The notes under the pieces were generated by a model. That model was not told the DNA's origin and did not search any database. It saw only the letters and a program-made list of their open reading frames with translations. This document shows, piece by piece, positions 32,404 through 44,004 of a stretch of 64,000 bases of DNA. The stretch is from Hyparrhenia diplandra (lineage: Eukaryota > Streptophyta > Magnoliopsida > Poales > Poaceae): assembly GCA_015847255.1 (NCBI GenBank), contig JADLZK010010165.1:496001-560000 (forward strand). Reading direction: 5' to 3'. The position numbers and the translations under genes were made by a program. Position 1 is the stretch's first letter. Each line of letters starts with the position of its first letter.

Positions 32404-33002
32404 CTAAGTGGGGTAGTGCTATACACACAAGAAGAAAAGAAAAATACAAACGGGCGAAAGCAAGAAGAAGACAGAACAAGATGGGCGAGAACAAGAAGAA
32501 ACTGAGAAAATATGGAAATGGGCTAAGATGAGAAAATAAAGAGCAACAGAAACTCAGGGTTTCCAAATGGAAAGTGGAATCCCAAGTTCACGATGACTGT
32601 TACCCAGAAGAATCAGGACAGTGAGGTACACCGCAGAAGACCACGAAGGAACAAGCAAGGAGGCAGACATTGGAGGACACCAGAAGACCGAAGCCATTAG
32701 AGGAATAAATCCTCTAAGTGGGGTAGCCGCCGAGGAGGATCTGAAGACTACGAGGACAAGATGCAAGACCAAGAAGGTGGGGTAAAAGCAGCAGTAATCA
32801 CAGACAGCGGAAGGCATAGCCTCTACAGTATCGTGTTGCCCTAGCAATAGAGTAGCACAATAATGATAGAGACTCGGTAACGACAACACTGTAAGCAATG
32901 GAAAGTTCCCTCTCTCTCTATCTCTCTCCCTTTAGGCCTCAAATTAGGACCTTCACTCGTAGACTAGGAATCTCGGGGACGAGATTCATCTAAGTGGGGT
33001 AG
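32404..33002 (+). repeat. Three identical polypurine-type 13-mers before the LARD 3' LTR
   Basis: CTAAGTGGGGTAG occurs at 32404-32416, 32714-32726 and 32990-33002. The last one sits 3 bp before the 3' LTR and is probably the working polypurine tract. A weaker relative (GAAGGTGGGGTAA) lies near 32771. The sequence between is purine-rich and non-coding. Confidence 0.75.
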
Positions 33003-33005
33003 ATT

Positions 33006-36000
33006 TGTAACACCCGTGTTTTTGCATCATTTTAAAATTCACTAAAAATTTGAACTTTTCGAATTACAACTAAAACCTGATTTATTTTTCTTTGAACCGA
33101 ACCCGTTTAAAAAAAAACCCGCATTCGAAATCCCACCATATAGAAAATTAGGTTTCTTTTGTTGCTTGTTGAACTTTATGGTGACCAAGGATGCAAGGTA
33201 AGTCTAGATTCAATTATGGAAAATATTGCATGAGAGTGACTTACGAATTTTCTCTCGGGAATAATAAATACCGAAACTTCGTGTGCCCCATAAATATATA
33301 TGAATATTTTATGAGCATAATAAATAAATATTCTCGACAATAAAAGTCGAGAAATATAAATGTGCTTGTATAAATATTTATAGTATATACACTACACATG
33401 AAATAATAGAATGGGGAAGAAGTGTGTACACAAATATATTTATATTTGTCTGATCACCATTAGATAAACATTCTCCTGAGTGAAAGTCAAGAGAATATAG
33501 TCTCATGAGCTTGTGCAAATATTTGCAAAATATATTATTACACACATATGAGGAATAGGGAGAGAAAGAATAAAAGAGAAAGGAGAAATAGGAAAAGAGA
33601 AAGGGAATAAAAATTCAGAAAAGAGCTCTCGGGCTCACTTCCCCTTTCCTTCCCTTCCGCCCGGCCCACCGAGCCCTCCTCCTTCCCTTCCCTTCAAGAA
33701 CGCGAGCGGCCAGCCCAAAGATCGAGTCCGCCCCCGCACCGAGACCATTCCATGCCCCATCCCCTCCTCTCCCACGCGACGACCGGGCCCCACCGCGTCG
33801 TCTCCTACCTCCCGACGCGGGAGCGGCGCAACGTGGGCCCCATGACGCACTGGCGGAGGGCGAGCACACGGTAGAGGCACTAACCCGGTGATTGAGCCGT
33901 CACATCACCCCTCGGGCGGCGCAACGCGCACGGGGGAGCCAGCTCACTCCCCCCGCCTTAAAGGCCATAGAGCCGGCGACTTTGCCGCCGCCACCGGCCA
34001 CGCGGACAGCAGGAACGCCGGTGGCGCATCCGCCATGCCGCCCCAGCCCGAGAGGAGCGTGGACCAGGAGGATAGTGGGGCGCGACGCCGCCCGAGCCGC
34101 CTCGTCGTCATCCCACCGCAAAGGGCGCCGGTCGACGAGCATAGTCACGCCACGGACGCCATGCCACCCCGACGGACGACAAACTCCGTTGTAGAAGATG
34201 TGACCGGACGACGCACCCGCCGCCGGAGCACGTGGCGCCACGCGAGGACAGCCCAAATACATCGAGCTCTAGCTGGAAGCCATCGCCGTTCAGGACGCCG
34301 GTCGGAAAAGATCGCGACCCCGGGAAAATATCTCCCCGGCGAGCTTGCCATGGCCGTGCCTATAAATAGCCACCATCGGACCCCGATCGAACCCGCCCCT
34401 TCACTGAGAAGCTCCGCCCCACTCGGGAACACGCGGTGCTCTCGCCAGCTTCCCCTCTCCCCTTTCCTCTCTCGCGGAATCGCCCCCAAATCGGGACCGC
34501 CGCCGCCGTCGGTGAGGAAACGACGACGACTCCGACGATTGAGGCCTCCTCGGGCGCATTGGGTGAGTCCATCGGGTCCCGCACATTCCCTCCTTCGATT
34601 CCTCCCCTTTCCTCTTGGTATGTTGCTGTGTAGCCTGAGTTCACACGTCGCCGCCACGCCACCGCCCGTCCGCGACCGCCGCCGCCGAGGAAGACAACCC
34701 CTTCACGTGGGCGGCGAGGCGGCCGGCACCAGGCTCGCGACGAAAAGCGTCGCGGGCGAATTCCGGCGAGGCCCGTCCACCGCCGCCCGGGCTCGACGGG
34801 CGGGGGCCCCGCGACGACGCGTCACGCCGTGACGCCGTCGACGAGGAAGGCGCCACGCCGCCATTCCCTTCCACCCGACCCGACGCCACCACGTGCCACC
34901 GGAGCCCACGCGGGGCGCCGATGTGGACCAACGTGGACCCACGTGGCACCCACGTGCCGGAGAGCCCCTCGCGTACACCATGTAAATTACTAGGTACACC
35001 CGGCATGTGTGTACGAATGTTATAAGTCACATTTCCAAAGGTCGAAAAATTTCCTTAAAATTTGTAAATTCATTATTTAATTTATAGAATTTTATCATGT
35101 AATTAGTTCTATTTTTATTACATGATAAAATTATTATATAATATTACCCTAATGGATTATTAGGGATTAATATTGTATAATTCATAACTCATGCATATAA
35201 ACTCCGTTTCGCGTGAAACGACTTCCATAATTCATCTAAAATCTAGCTCTATGCATCTAACCCATTGCCACCATAATGTTCTATGTTTGTTTTATATGCC
35301 ATAGTTCAAGCTAGGTTATCGCCCGGACATAAAGTAGGTTCGACGACCCGATTAGGAGCTTCCGTTCGGGCAAAGCTAGGAGCGTTCGACGCCGTGCGAT
35401 TCGTAAGAACCTCCCAGGCAAGTCCTTACCCCCTAATCATGACCTTAATATGATGATATAATGATGATGATGATGATAATCGGATTAGTATATAGTGGTA
35501 TGAGCGATAACGTAGCTATGGAGCTAAGCCGGGATGACGTAATCATCCACGTTATCTACGCTCATACGTTGTAATTAAGTATAACCTAACATCGCCTAAT
35601 GAACCCTAACCAACAAAAGAGGTGGGTGATAGTAATTCATTGTGAGATGGGTTACTACGGAATTGCCGTGAGGGGATTCTGCGGAGAGATACTCGCCTCC
35701 CTAAGGACCGGTTCATAGACCTTCTACCTAGTGCGATATTTCGTGCAACCACATGCGGAATGGGGTGGCTTGATTCACACCCCGTTGGGTTGAGGTATAG
35801 TTGGGAGCCAAGGTGGCCGGAGTAGGCAAACGATCTATCGGGAGCCGACTTGGATGCTATGTGTGATCTTCGAGGTCGGGTTGGCGTGGTTGCTATGTGA
35901 TCCTCCACGTAAAACAATTGGCGCTTTGATATCGTATACAAACTTATGAGTTGGCGGATGCTAAGTGATCTTCCGCGATGCTATGTGCTAATGGGGTGCT

Positions 36001-36802
36001 AAGTGATCTCCCCATTCCCCAACCCCGAGAAGTCATGGAGAAGATTATACCAATATACCTAGAGTAGCACTCAAGCGGGTACGGATCTCGTTGGACCTCT
36101 GTCGACCACTGATCATGGAAGAGGATGTGTCCATCGTGTGGGGAAATTTGTACAACCTCTGCAGAGTTTATTGAATCTATTCGAATAGCCACGTCCTTGG
36201 AATGGGCAAATGCTAGGAAAGAACATCTATGATTAGAAATAACTAACGTTTGTGATGATGTGAAGGTGATGACCCGGATGAGATAACCCGGGGAACTAGC
36301 GAGAGCGAGTTTTTTGAGACTCGCTAGGGCCCAAACCCTTAATATACCAAACCACCCCTCGATTTGGACTTCTTTGAGTACCTTTGTACTCACCCCTCTG
36401 TTTTTACAGATATCGGCATATCCGAAGGTAAGGTCGCTGTCCAAGTAGGAGACCAACGATGTACGAGTTTACAAGACGTTGCTTAGGAGAAAGACGTAGA
36501 AGCCCAGAATTTCCATCCGCGCTCAAGTTGCCTGTGGAACATGGAGTTGTGCCCGCACGGTCTAGCACCTTAGCGGACCCGTCCGTCACGAGATAAACCA
36601 ACGCTTCACGGTTGGCTACTCGATCAATATAATCAGTGGTGTCTTCATCACATTTGTAAGATCTTCTATCCTATGTCAATATATGCTCGGAATAGTTTAT
36701 CTATAACTGATTTCCATTTACTGTGACTCGGTAAACGTATTGGTAGCGTGATCCTGGCGCCAATACGCGAGATTAAGGTCCCATTAAAAGTGGGGCGTGA
36801 CA
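33006..36802 (+). repeat. 3' LTR of the LARD-like element
   Basis: 3797 bp and closely similar to the 5' LTR throughout, with scattered small indels in the GC-rich part. TATA box CTATAAATAG at 34360-34369. It ends GGGGCGTGACA, followed by the duplicated CCGCG. Confidence 0.9.
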
Positions 36803-36807
36803 CCGCG

Positions 36808-36942
36808 ACACGTCGCCGTCAGGGCGGGCAATGTCGACATGCTCGCTCTTCTCATCCAACTGGCCGGAGAAGAGGAGGAAGGCGCCGGTGGGGAACAGAG
36901 GAGGAGCGCGCTCGTGGGGATGGAGAACGGAGCTGGTGAGAC
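36808..36942 (+). pseudogene. Ankyrin-repeat gene, exon 1 part 2
   Basis: 135 bp stranded between two retroelements. It continues the frame from 25562, reading R-H-V-A-V-R-A-G-N-V-D-M-L-A-L-L-I-Q-L-A, a typical ankyrin helix pair, then an acidic loop G-E-E-E-E-G-A-G. It ends at the duplicated GAGAC of the Reina-like element (36938-36942). After removal of that element the frame reads G-E-T-A-P-H-E-A-V-R-A-G at 42613. Confidence 0.8.
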
Positions 36943-37254
36943 TGTTAACAACCCTCTGGATGGACCAAGCAAAGAAGCCCACGGGCCAAGAACCAGCAGC
37001 AGGCCGAGGAAGCCCAATACACGTTTTGGTGGAAGCGAGTGGCTGTGAGCTGTGCCTGTGTGCACGAGAGAGACGAGCACGCCCTGTAACGTTTATATAC
37101 GAGGCGGAGGGAGATTGTGAGGCATCACGAAAATTGTAACAAATAATTTAAACTTCTACTGAATCATTCATCGTCCCTAAATTCCCCTCGCCTCCGATGC
37201 TTTTGCTGTTCGTCTAACCCTATCCTCTTCTCCAATCCTAGCCTACTGCTTACA
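36943..37254 (+). repeat. 5' LTR of the Reina-like element
   Basis: TGTTAACAACCCTC...CTGCTTACA. TATA-like GTTTATATAC at 37091-37100. Its first ~100 bp also encode the basic tail found at the end of the pol frame. Confidence 0.9.
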
Positions 37255-37428
37255 ATTGGTATCAAAGACACCGATCCTTTCGGCCACCCCTCTTCGATCT
37301 CTTCGAGTTCGTCGGAATTCCTCGATTGAGTGAACAAACGGCTCTGGTAGGCTTGAATCCGGCTCGCAGTTCATCGCTGTGGAGTTGGAATCGCCATAAT
37401 TCCATCCACCGTTCCGTGATCAGAGGGC

Positions 37429-40400
37429 TTGGGAAGCAATCTGGATCACCCAGATCCGCTTCCACACGAGCACTACACCGGCCGACAAGCGGCGCCTCGG
37501 CATGATGAGCCCGGAGTCCAAGCTCATCATCGACGAGATCTCGGTCGTTTCGTGGACCACGACGCCAAGTGGGACGCGCGCTTCGCCGAGCAGACCAAGA
37601 GCATGGAGCACCAGATCCAGGAGATGGAGCAGCATTAAGGAGATCGAATCACCAAGCTCGAGCGTGTCGCGGCGTCCATTGAAGAATGGCGTCCATCTGT
37701 TGAAGGGCTTGTCGACATCATCCGCACCGACCTGACGAAGACCAAGCTCGAGGTCTCGAAGATCTCGCGCAACTGGGAGCACGCGGTGCTGGAGCAGCCC
37801 TAAGCGTCAGCAGGCGTCTTCACCACCGCTCCCAAGGATGCTGAGGTCGCGGCTTCCGGCTCCAAGCTCACATCGCCCCATGGGCACGGCGTCGAAATCA
37901 ACCACCGGGAGAGTGGATTTGGGGTTGTTTCAACCCTGGTTCATTCCCCGGTCACGGGTATGCCAAATCCTCTCACCGCTTCCTCTGGTTTCGTTTCGCA
38001 GCCTATGTGTGACCCAGTTTTCCCCTCCAAACCACCACATCCACCTCCTCCTCTGACCAAATTTCCTTACCAGATTTCCCCAATTGCTCCAGTGTCCTCA
38101 CACACCACAAACCAATTCCACAGCAGCCCATCTAACCACAAACTTCCCAAATTCAATGGATCCCAACCCAAATTCTGGCTCAGTCAGTGCACAGATTACT
38201 TTGAGATGTATGGCACTGAACCTCACATGTGGGTGCGTGTCGCTAAGATGCATCTTACTGACGCCGCAAAGCGTTGGTACCCCTCGGTAGCACACCAGTT
38301 ACAGCATGGTTGTTGGTCCACCTTTCAGCGTCTAGTGCTAGAGCGTTTTGGCCAGGAGCAGCATGAAATTCTACTCCGTCAGTACTTCTAAATCCGCCAA
38401 ACAGCCTTAGTCACCGAGTATATGGAGCAATTTTCAGCTATCGTTGATGAATTATCTACCTATGAGCCAGCTGATACTCTAGCTTATGCCATGCGCTTTG
38501 TTGAGGGTCTTAAAACTTCTATTCGAGCTCCTGTATCTTTACATCGTCCACAAACCGTCGATACTGCCTTCGTTCTGGCTAAAATGCAGGAGGACGTTGC
38601 GGAGTCTAGCAAGCCAAAGGAGTTCCGTCGGTGGGAGCAGCCCGGGGCAGGCCGTCAGTACCAGCCCAGGGCGCTGCCTCTTCCACCACCTCCTCCGAGG
38701 CCTGGCTTGCCTCCCCCGCCCAAGCCAGCTACTGATGGCGGACGCGGGCCGACTGTTGAAGAACGATGGTCTGCTCTGCGTGCTACTCGACGCGCGCAGG
38801 GTCTTTGCATGAGGTGCAGTGACAAATGGTCGTGTGATCACCCGTGCCCTGCTGCAGTTCAACTCCACGTGATGCAGGAGATGCTGGATCTATTCCCCAC
38901 TGATGAGCAGGTGTTGGATGCACCAGAACCTGAACCTGTTACTCCTGATTATGCTCCATTGTTTGTGGCCTTGTCTGCTGAGGCATTTTCCGGCACTGTT
39001 CAACACAAGACAATATGCTTTTGGGGCAAGTTTGGTGATCAGTACATGAAGATACTTCTGGATTCAGGGAGTTCACATACATTCTTGAGCTCTTCAGTGT
39101 GTTTGGGAGATTACAGAACTCAGCAATTGCAGAATCCACTATCTGTTCAGGTAGCCAATGGTGAGGGTATACACTGTGACACTCATATTCTTGATGCTAT
39201 GTGCTCCATTCAGGGTAGAGAGTTCAAGTCTGATCTCAAAGTTATTCCTCTATCAAGCTATGATATGATTCTGGGGATTGATTGGCTTGAGGCCCATAGC
39301 CCCATGACTGTGCATTGGGGACAAAAATGGCTACAAATCATGTACCAGGATACTCCTATCAAACTAGTTGGCATCCTTCCTGAATTGTCTGCTGGAGCAA
39401 TTTTACACATGTCTGAAGAAATCTCACGCATAACCGACAAGCATACACCCGTTCAAAAGCTGTCCAAAGACTTGATCTTTGAATATTTCGAGTTGTTTGA
39501 TCCTCCTACAGGTTTACCACCTACAAGAGGTTGTGAGCACTCTATTCCTTTGATTCCAGTTGCAGCCCCAGTGTATACAAGACCATATCATTTTTCTCCT
39601 GCAGTCAAAGATGAAGTACAAAAACAAGTTCAGGAAATGCTTGATTCTGGTATTATTCAGAAGAGTACTAGCCCTTTCTCATCTGCAGTATTATTAGTGA
39701 AGAAGAAAGATAATTCTTGGAGGTTTTGCATTGATTACAGGCAGCTTAATGCTATTACCATCAAAGGTAAATATCCAGTGCCAATCATAGATGAACTGTT
39801 AGATGAATTGGTAGGGGCTTGCTGGTTTTCTAAGTTGGATCTCAGATCTGGCTTTCACCAAATACTTATGCAACCAGGTGAGGAATACAAGACTGCCTTC
39901 CAAACTCATTTTGGACAATATGAGTTTAGAGTAATGCCTTTTGGCTTGACTGGTGCTCCTGGTACATTTCAAGATGCTATGAACTCAACACTGGCCCCAT
40001 TCCTAAGAAGATTTGTCCTGGTATTCTTTGATGACATACTTATATACAGCAAGTCTTATGAAGAGCATCTGTTACACTTGCAGTAAGTGTTTGATCAACT
40101 CAGGTTGCATAGCTGGAAAATCAAGCAGAGTAAATGTGAGTTTGCCCAACAAAGCATATCATATCTGGGTCATGTTATATCTGGAGCAGGTGTATCAACT
40201 GATCCTTCCAAGATTACTGTAGTGGTTAATTGGCCTCAGCCTCAGTCAGTTAAGGAATTGAGGGGTTTCTTAGGCCTGGCAGGATATTATAGAAAGTTTG
40301 TCAGGCACTTTGGCATCATTGCCAAACCTCTCACTGAGTTCCTAAGGAAGAATACTATGTTCACTTGGACTTCTGTACATGATCAGTCCTTTAATGCTTT

Positions 40401-42402
40401 GAAGCATGCCTTAAGCACCTCTCCAGTGTTAGCCTTGCCAAATTTTGACAAGCCTTTCAGTATAGAAACAGATACAAGTGGCACTGGCATTGGGGCAGTC
40501 TTAGTCCAGGAAGGCCATCCTCTAGCATTTCTCAGTAAAGCCCTTGGTCCTAAATCTAGTGGCCTCAGTACATATGAAAAGGAGTACATGGTTGTGATCA
40601 TGGCCATTCAACAGTGGAGATCTTACCTGCAACATGCTGAATTCACTATATTCACAGATCAGCAAAGCTTGGTGCAACTGACAAATCAAAGGCTTCATAC
40701 TCCTTGGCAACAGAAACTGTATTCCAAACTGGTGGGCTTGCAATTCAGAATAGTCTACAAGGCTGGGTCTACTAATAGAGCTGCTGATGCTCTATCTCGC
40801 AAGTCCATTCATGATTCCACTTGTGCTGCAGTATCAGTAGTTACACCATCTTGGATCCAGGAGGTCATTGATGGTTACACTCTTGACCCTTCCTGTTTAG
40901 AGTTGCTGGCCAAACTATCTATTCAGTCTGATGCTGTGCCTGGTTTCTCTCTGAAAAGTGGTGTCTTACGCTGAGGATCTCGTATTTGGATTGGTAATAA
41001 TCCTGCTCTTCAGAACAAGCTGTTACATGCTATTCATTCCTCTGCATTGGGTGGTCATTCAGGGTTCCCTGCTACTTATACTAAACTGAAACAGTTGTTT
41101 GACTGGAAAGGCATGAAATCAATGACCAAGTCTTTTGTCCAAGCTTGTCTGACTTGCCAGCAGGCAAAACCTGACAGAAATCGTCTTCCAGGGTTACTTT
41201 AACCACTTCCAGTCCCTCCTCATGCCTGGCATACAATTTCTTTGGACTTTGTGGAAGGTTTGCCAAGATCTGGTGCTGCTAATTGCATTTTGGTGGTAAT
41301 TGATTCCTTCACCAAGTATGGCCACTTCCTACCATTACTCCACCCTTACACTGCATCTGGAGTCGCCAAGGTATTCTTCAACCATGTCTATCGTCTCCAT
41401 GGTCTTCCTACTGTCATTGTGTCAGATAGAGATCGTATATTCACAAGTACCTTCTGGCAAAGTCTATTTGATGCTGCTGATGTCTCTCTTCACTTAAGCT
41501 CGAGTTACCATCCAGAATCCGATGGGCAGACTGAGTGTTTGAACCAATCCATGGAGACATTCTTCCGTTGTTTCGTGAATGCTTGCCCAACAAAATGGTC
41601 TTCCTGGCTGGCTCTAGCAGAATTTTGGTACAATACGTCCCCCCACTCAGCATTGGGCATTTCCCCATTTGAAGCTCTATATGGTCATTCTCCTCGACAT
41701 TTTGGAATTGATGTGTTTGAGGATATCAGCCCACCAGATGTTTCTGCTTGGCTCCAGCAACGCCAATCAATGAATGACCTTATTCGCCAACATCTTTGCC
41801 GTGCAAAGGAAAGAATGAAGAGGCAGGCGGATAAAAACCGCACTGAGCGTCAATTCCAAGTGGGTGATTCAGTTTTCCTGAAACTTTAGCCTTATGTTCA
41901 ATCCTCTTTGGCACCCTGTGCTTGTCAGAAGTTGGCATTCAAATACTTCGGGCCTTTCACTATCATTGCTCGGGTCAGGTCGGTGGCCTACAAACTGCTG
42001 CCGCCTGATTCAAGCTCCATCCACCCGGTGTTCCATGTGTCTCAGTTGAAAGCAATGGTTCATCCTTTAGTCCAGGTATCACCCCAGCTTCCCTCTGACC
42101 TGGATGTGCCTCGTGTGCCTGTTGAAGTACTGCAACGCCGTATACACCAATCTGTGCATGGCCCTGTCGAGCAAGTGCTTGTACGTTGGTCTGATTGGCC
42201 GATCGAGATGGCTACTTGGGAAGATTTCGTCTAGATTCGACAGCGCTTTCCACGTGCTTCTGCTTGGGGACAAGCAGGTGTTCAAGACCCGGGGATTGTT
42301 AACAACCCTCTGGATGGACCAAGCAAAGAAGCCCATGGGCCAAGAACCAGTAGCAGGCCAAGGAAGCCCAATACACGTTTTGGTGGAAGCCAGTGGCTGT
42401 GA
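37429..42402 (+). pseudogene. Gag-pol of the Reina-like chromovirus, one frame with in-frame stops
   Basis: Every recognisable domain lies in one frame. Gag core runs about 38130-38600 (F-N-G-S-Q-P-K-F-W-L, then a Pro-rich linker) with a C-rich knuckle (C-M-R-C-S-D-K-W-S-C-D-H-P-C) near 38810. Protease: L-L-D-S-G-S-S-H-T-F (about 39055). RT: F-S-K-L-D-L-R-S-G and V-F-F-D-D-I-L-I-Y (about 39830-40050). RNase H: E-T-D-T-S-G-T-G-I-G-A-V (about 40468). Integrase: S-D-R-D-R-I-F and D-G-Q-T-E. Chromodomain: V-L-V-R-W-S-D-W-P-I-E-M-A-T-W-E-D (about 42178-42230). Stops fall at 37636, 37801, 38389, 40084, 40972, 41200, 41887 and 42232. Beyond the last stop the frame stays open into the 3' LTR and ends at TGA 42400 with a basic R-P-R-K-P-N tail. 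Confidence 0.85.
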
Positions 42403-42607
42403 GCTGTGCCTGCGTGCACGAGAGAGGCGAGCACGCCCTGTAACGTTTATATACGAGGCGGAGGGAGATTGTGAGGCATCACGAAAATTGTAACAAACAA
42501 TTCAAACTTCTACTGAATCATTCGTCGTCCCTAAATTCCCCTCGCCTCCGATGCTTTTGCTGTTCGTCTAACCCTATCCCCTTCTCCAATCCTAGTCTCA
42601 TCGCTAC
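42297..42607 (+). repeat. 3' LTR of the Reina-like element
   Basis: TGTTAACAACC at 42297; GTTTATATAC at 42445-42454. It ends ...CATCGCTAC just before the duplicated GAGAC, so the final A of a canonical CA end seems lost. Confidence 0.88.
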
Positions 42608-42612
42608 GAGAC

Positions 42613-42840
42613 GGCCCCGCACGAGGCGGTCCGCGCCGGCGACATGCGGCGGTGGCGTCTTGATGGTGGCGGACCCGTGCGGCTCGTGTCCCGGACGCCG
42701 GCGTCTCGCCCGGCCGTACCTGTCCGTCGCTCTCGCGCCGGCACGCCATCGTCACGGGACTTGCATGCCAAGGACAAACAACTATCCTACGCTGGACCGG
42801 CCGGACAAAATGCCTTACATGCCACGGTCCTTCAAAGCAA
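42613..42840 (+). pseudogene. Ankyrin-repeat gene, exon 1 part 3
   Basis: It resumes as A-P-H-E-A-V-R-A-G-D-M directly after the duplicated GAGAC. The middle is out of frame: V-A-D-P and L-A-R-P-Y-L-S-V-A-L lie in another frame, so two small indels bracket it. The original frame returns with L-H-A-K-D-K-Q-L-S-Y-A-G-P and G-Q-N-A-L-H-A-T-V-L-Q-S-K. The last codon meets AAAG|GTGCAT, a plausible splice donor at 42841, where exon 1 of such genes commonly ends. The next exons are not found; a Tat-type LTR starts 35 bp later. Confidence 0.75.
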
Positions 42841-42875
42841 AGGTGCATACACAAATTTAACTAAAGCACACTTAC

Positions 42876-44004
42876 TGTCGGGTACCATAATTAGGGGTAC
42901 CCAAAGTACCTTGCTAACGAGAAGAGTCTTTTCTAAGAGATGAACCAACAAGGACCGTCACTACATAACTTCCCGAGGCCCGGCAGGGCTACAGGGAGAA
43001 TCGCGACTCGCCCGAGGCTACCTCAACTCGGAAGGCCAAACTCCGATTCGCCCGAGCCTGCCTCTACCCTCGGGCGAGTTCCGATTCGCCCGAGGGTGTC
43101 TCAGGTAACGTCCCTTAGAGCCTCCGCCAACCACTCCGACAGGAGATCATGCACATTCAATACTCTCTGACCACCCCGGATTCCCGCTGCAGTTGCAGGA
43201 TTCTCACAGAGCCGATGAGATCAGTGTCAAATCTCCCTTACCGCCATGATGACACCTCGGGAATGATCAACAAGCACTGTTTCCACCTCACCATCCATTG
43301 TTTCAACCACCGAGACTGTGATCGCTCTGCTACGTCAACTCACTTCCCCATGCTGCAAGGCCTCGGACCAAGTCACCGCAACCCCGACCAGGCCTCAGCC
43401 ATCACTGTTGACAGCCTCGGTTCACATGGCCACAGTGTCGGCCGAGCCTTGGAGCTCCACTCATGGGGCTCGGCATGGAGCCCCTACAGTACCAACCCAG
43501 CCTCGGCTCTCCACCGAGTCAACACTACAGGGCTCGCCATACTCCCTACAGGGACGCCACGTCGCTTACGGGGGCAGACATCCTCCTCCACGTCACACAA
43601 GGACTGAAGGTACCAAGGCCACTCCATCAACCATGTCGCTACAGGGAGCCTCTACATGGCTCGGACACGCCCTCTCCCATCATGTAGAATACTTGTAAAC
43701 CTGAGTCACCCTCTTGTAAAAAGGGGGACTCAGGGTAGGATCAAGGCAGGTGAAGATGCTTCCTAGACTTCACCCGCTATTGGCACTTGCCTCAATCACT
43801 CTCTCTCTCTCTCTCTCGCCTGTAACCCCTACTACGAGCACCCCGGTGCAAGATAATACAAGACTCCTCCACCCCACTAGATGTAGGGCATTCTTTGCCT
43901 GAACCAGTATAAATCCTTTGCATTCTTCTTGCATCACCATCCAGGACTGGGACACGTAGCATAAATTTACTAGTTGGTTAGTACACCGAGTCCAAACACC
44001 GACA
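42876..44004 (+). repeat. 5' LTR of the Tat-like element
   Basis: 1129 bp, TGTCGGGTACC...CACCGACA. It contains GATTCGCCCGAG repeats (about 43030-43095), a TTGTAAAAAGGGGGACTCAGG stretch and a CT-dinucleotide run (about 43799-43818). The primer-site region (GTTCGCGCGCCAGGTAGGGG) follows at once. Confidence 0.75.

Larger units (their letters stand above)
25563..36802 (+). mobile_element. LARD-like LTR retroelement with two non-gag-pol ORFs
   Basis: The two long LTRs (25563-29412 and 33006-36802) begin TGTAACACCCG and end GGGGCGTGACA. The duplication CCGCG flanks the element (25558-25562 and 36803-36807). The primer site TGGTATCAGAGCC starts 3 bp after the 5' LTR. The 3.6-kb interior has no protease, RT, RNase H or integrase, so the element must borrow enzymes. 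Long LTRs with a 3.5-kb interior match the LARD class. The TGTAACACC/GTGACA ends and long LTRs recall grass Gypsy elements such as RIRE3/RIRE8, which also have an extra ORF before gag (recalled, not verified). The interior holds two related ORFs (29559-29909 and 31331-32071). Confidence 0.85.
36943..42607 (+). mobile_element. Reina-like chromovirus (Ty3/Gypsy) retrotransposon
   Basis: Short LTRs (312 and 311 bp) start TGTTAACAACC, the duplication GAGAC flanks them (36938-36942 and 42608-42612), and the primer site is TGGTATCAAAGAC. The order is gag, protease, RT, RNase H, integrase, chromodomain. Short LTRs with this layout fit the Reina clade. The two LTRs differ at about 10 of the first ~295 positions and diverge in the last ~14, so the insertion is fairly young. 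The coding frame has stops but no clear frameshift in pol. Confidence 0.88.

Noticed and set aside
33888..34832. 314-codon plus-strand open frame in the LARD 3' LTR
   Set aside because: It is not preserved in the 5' LTR and is low-complexity Arg/Pro/Ser sequence. No motif is recognisable.
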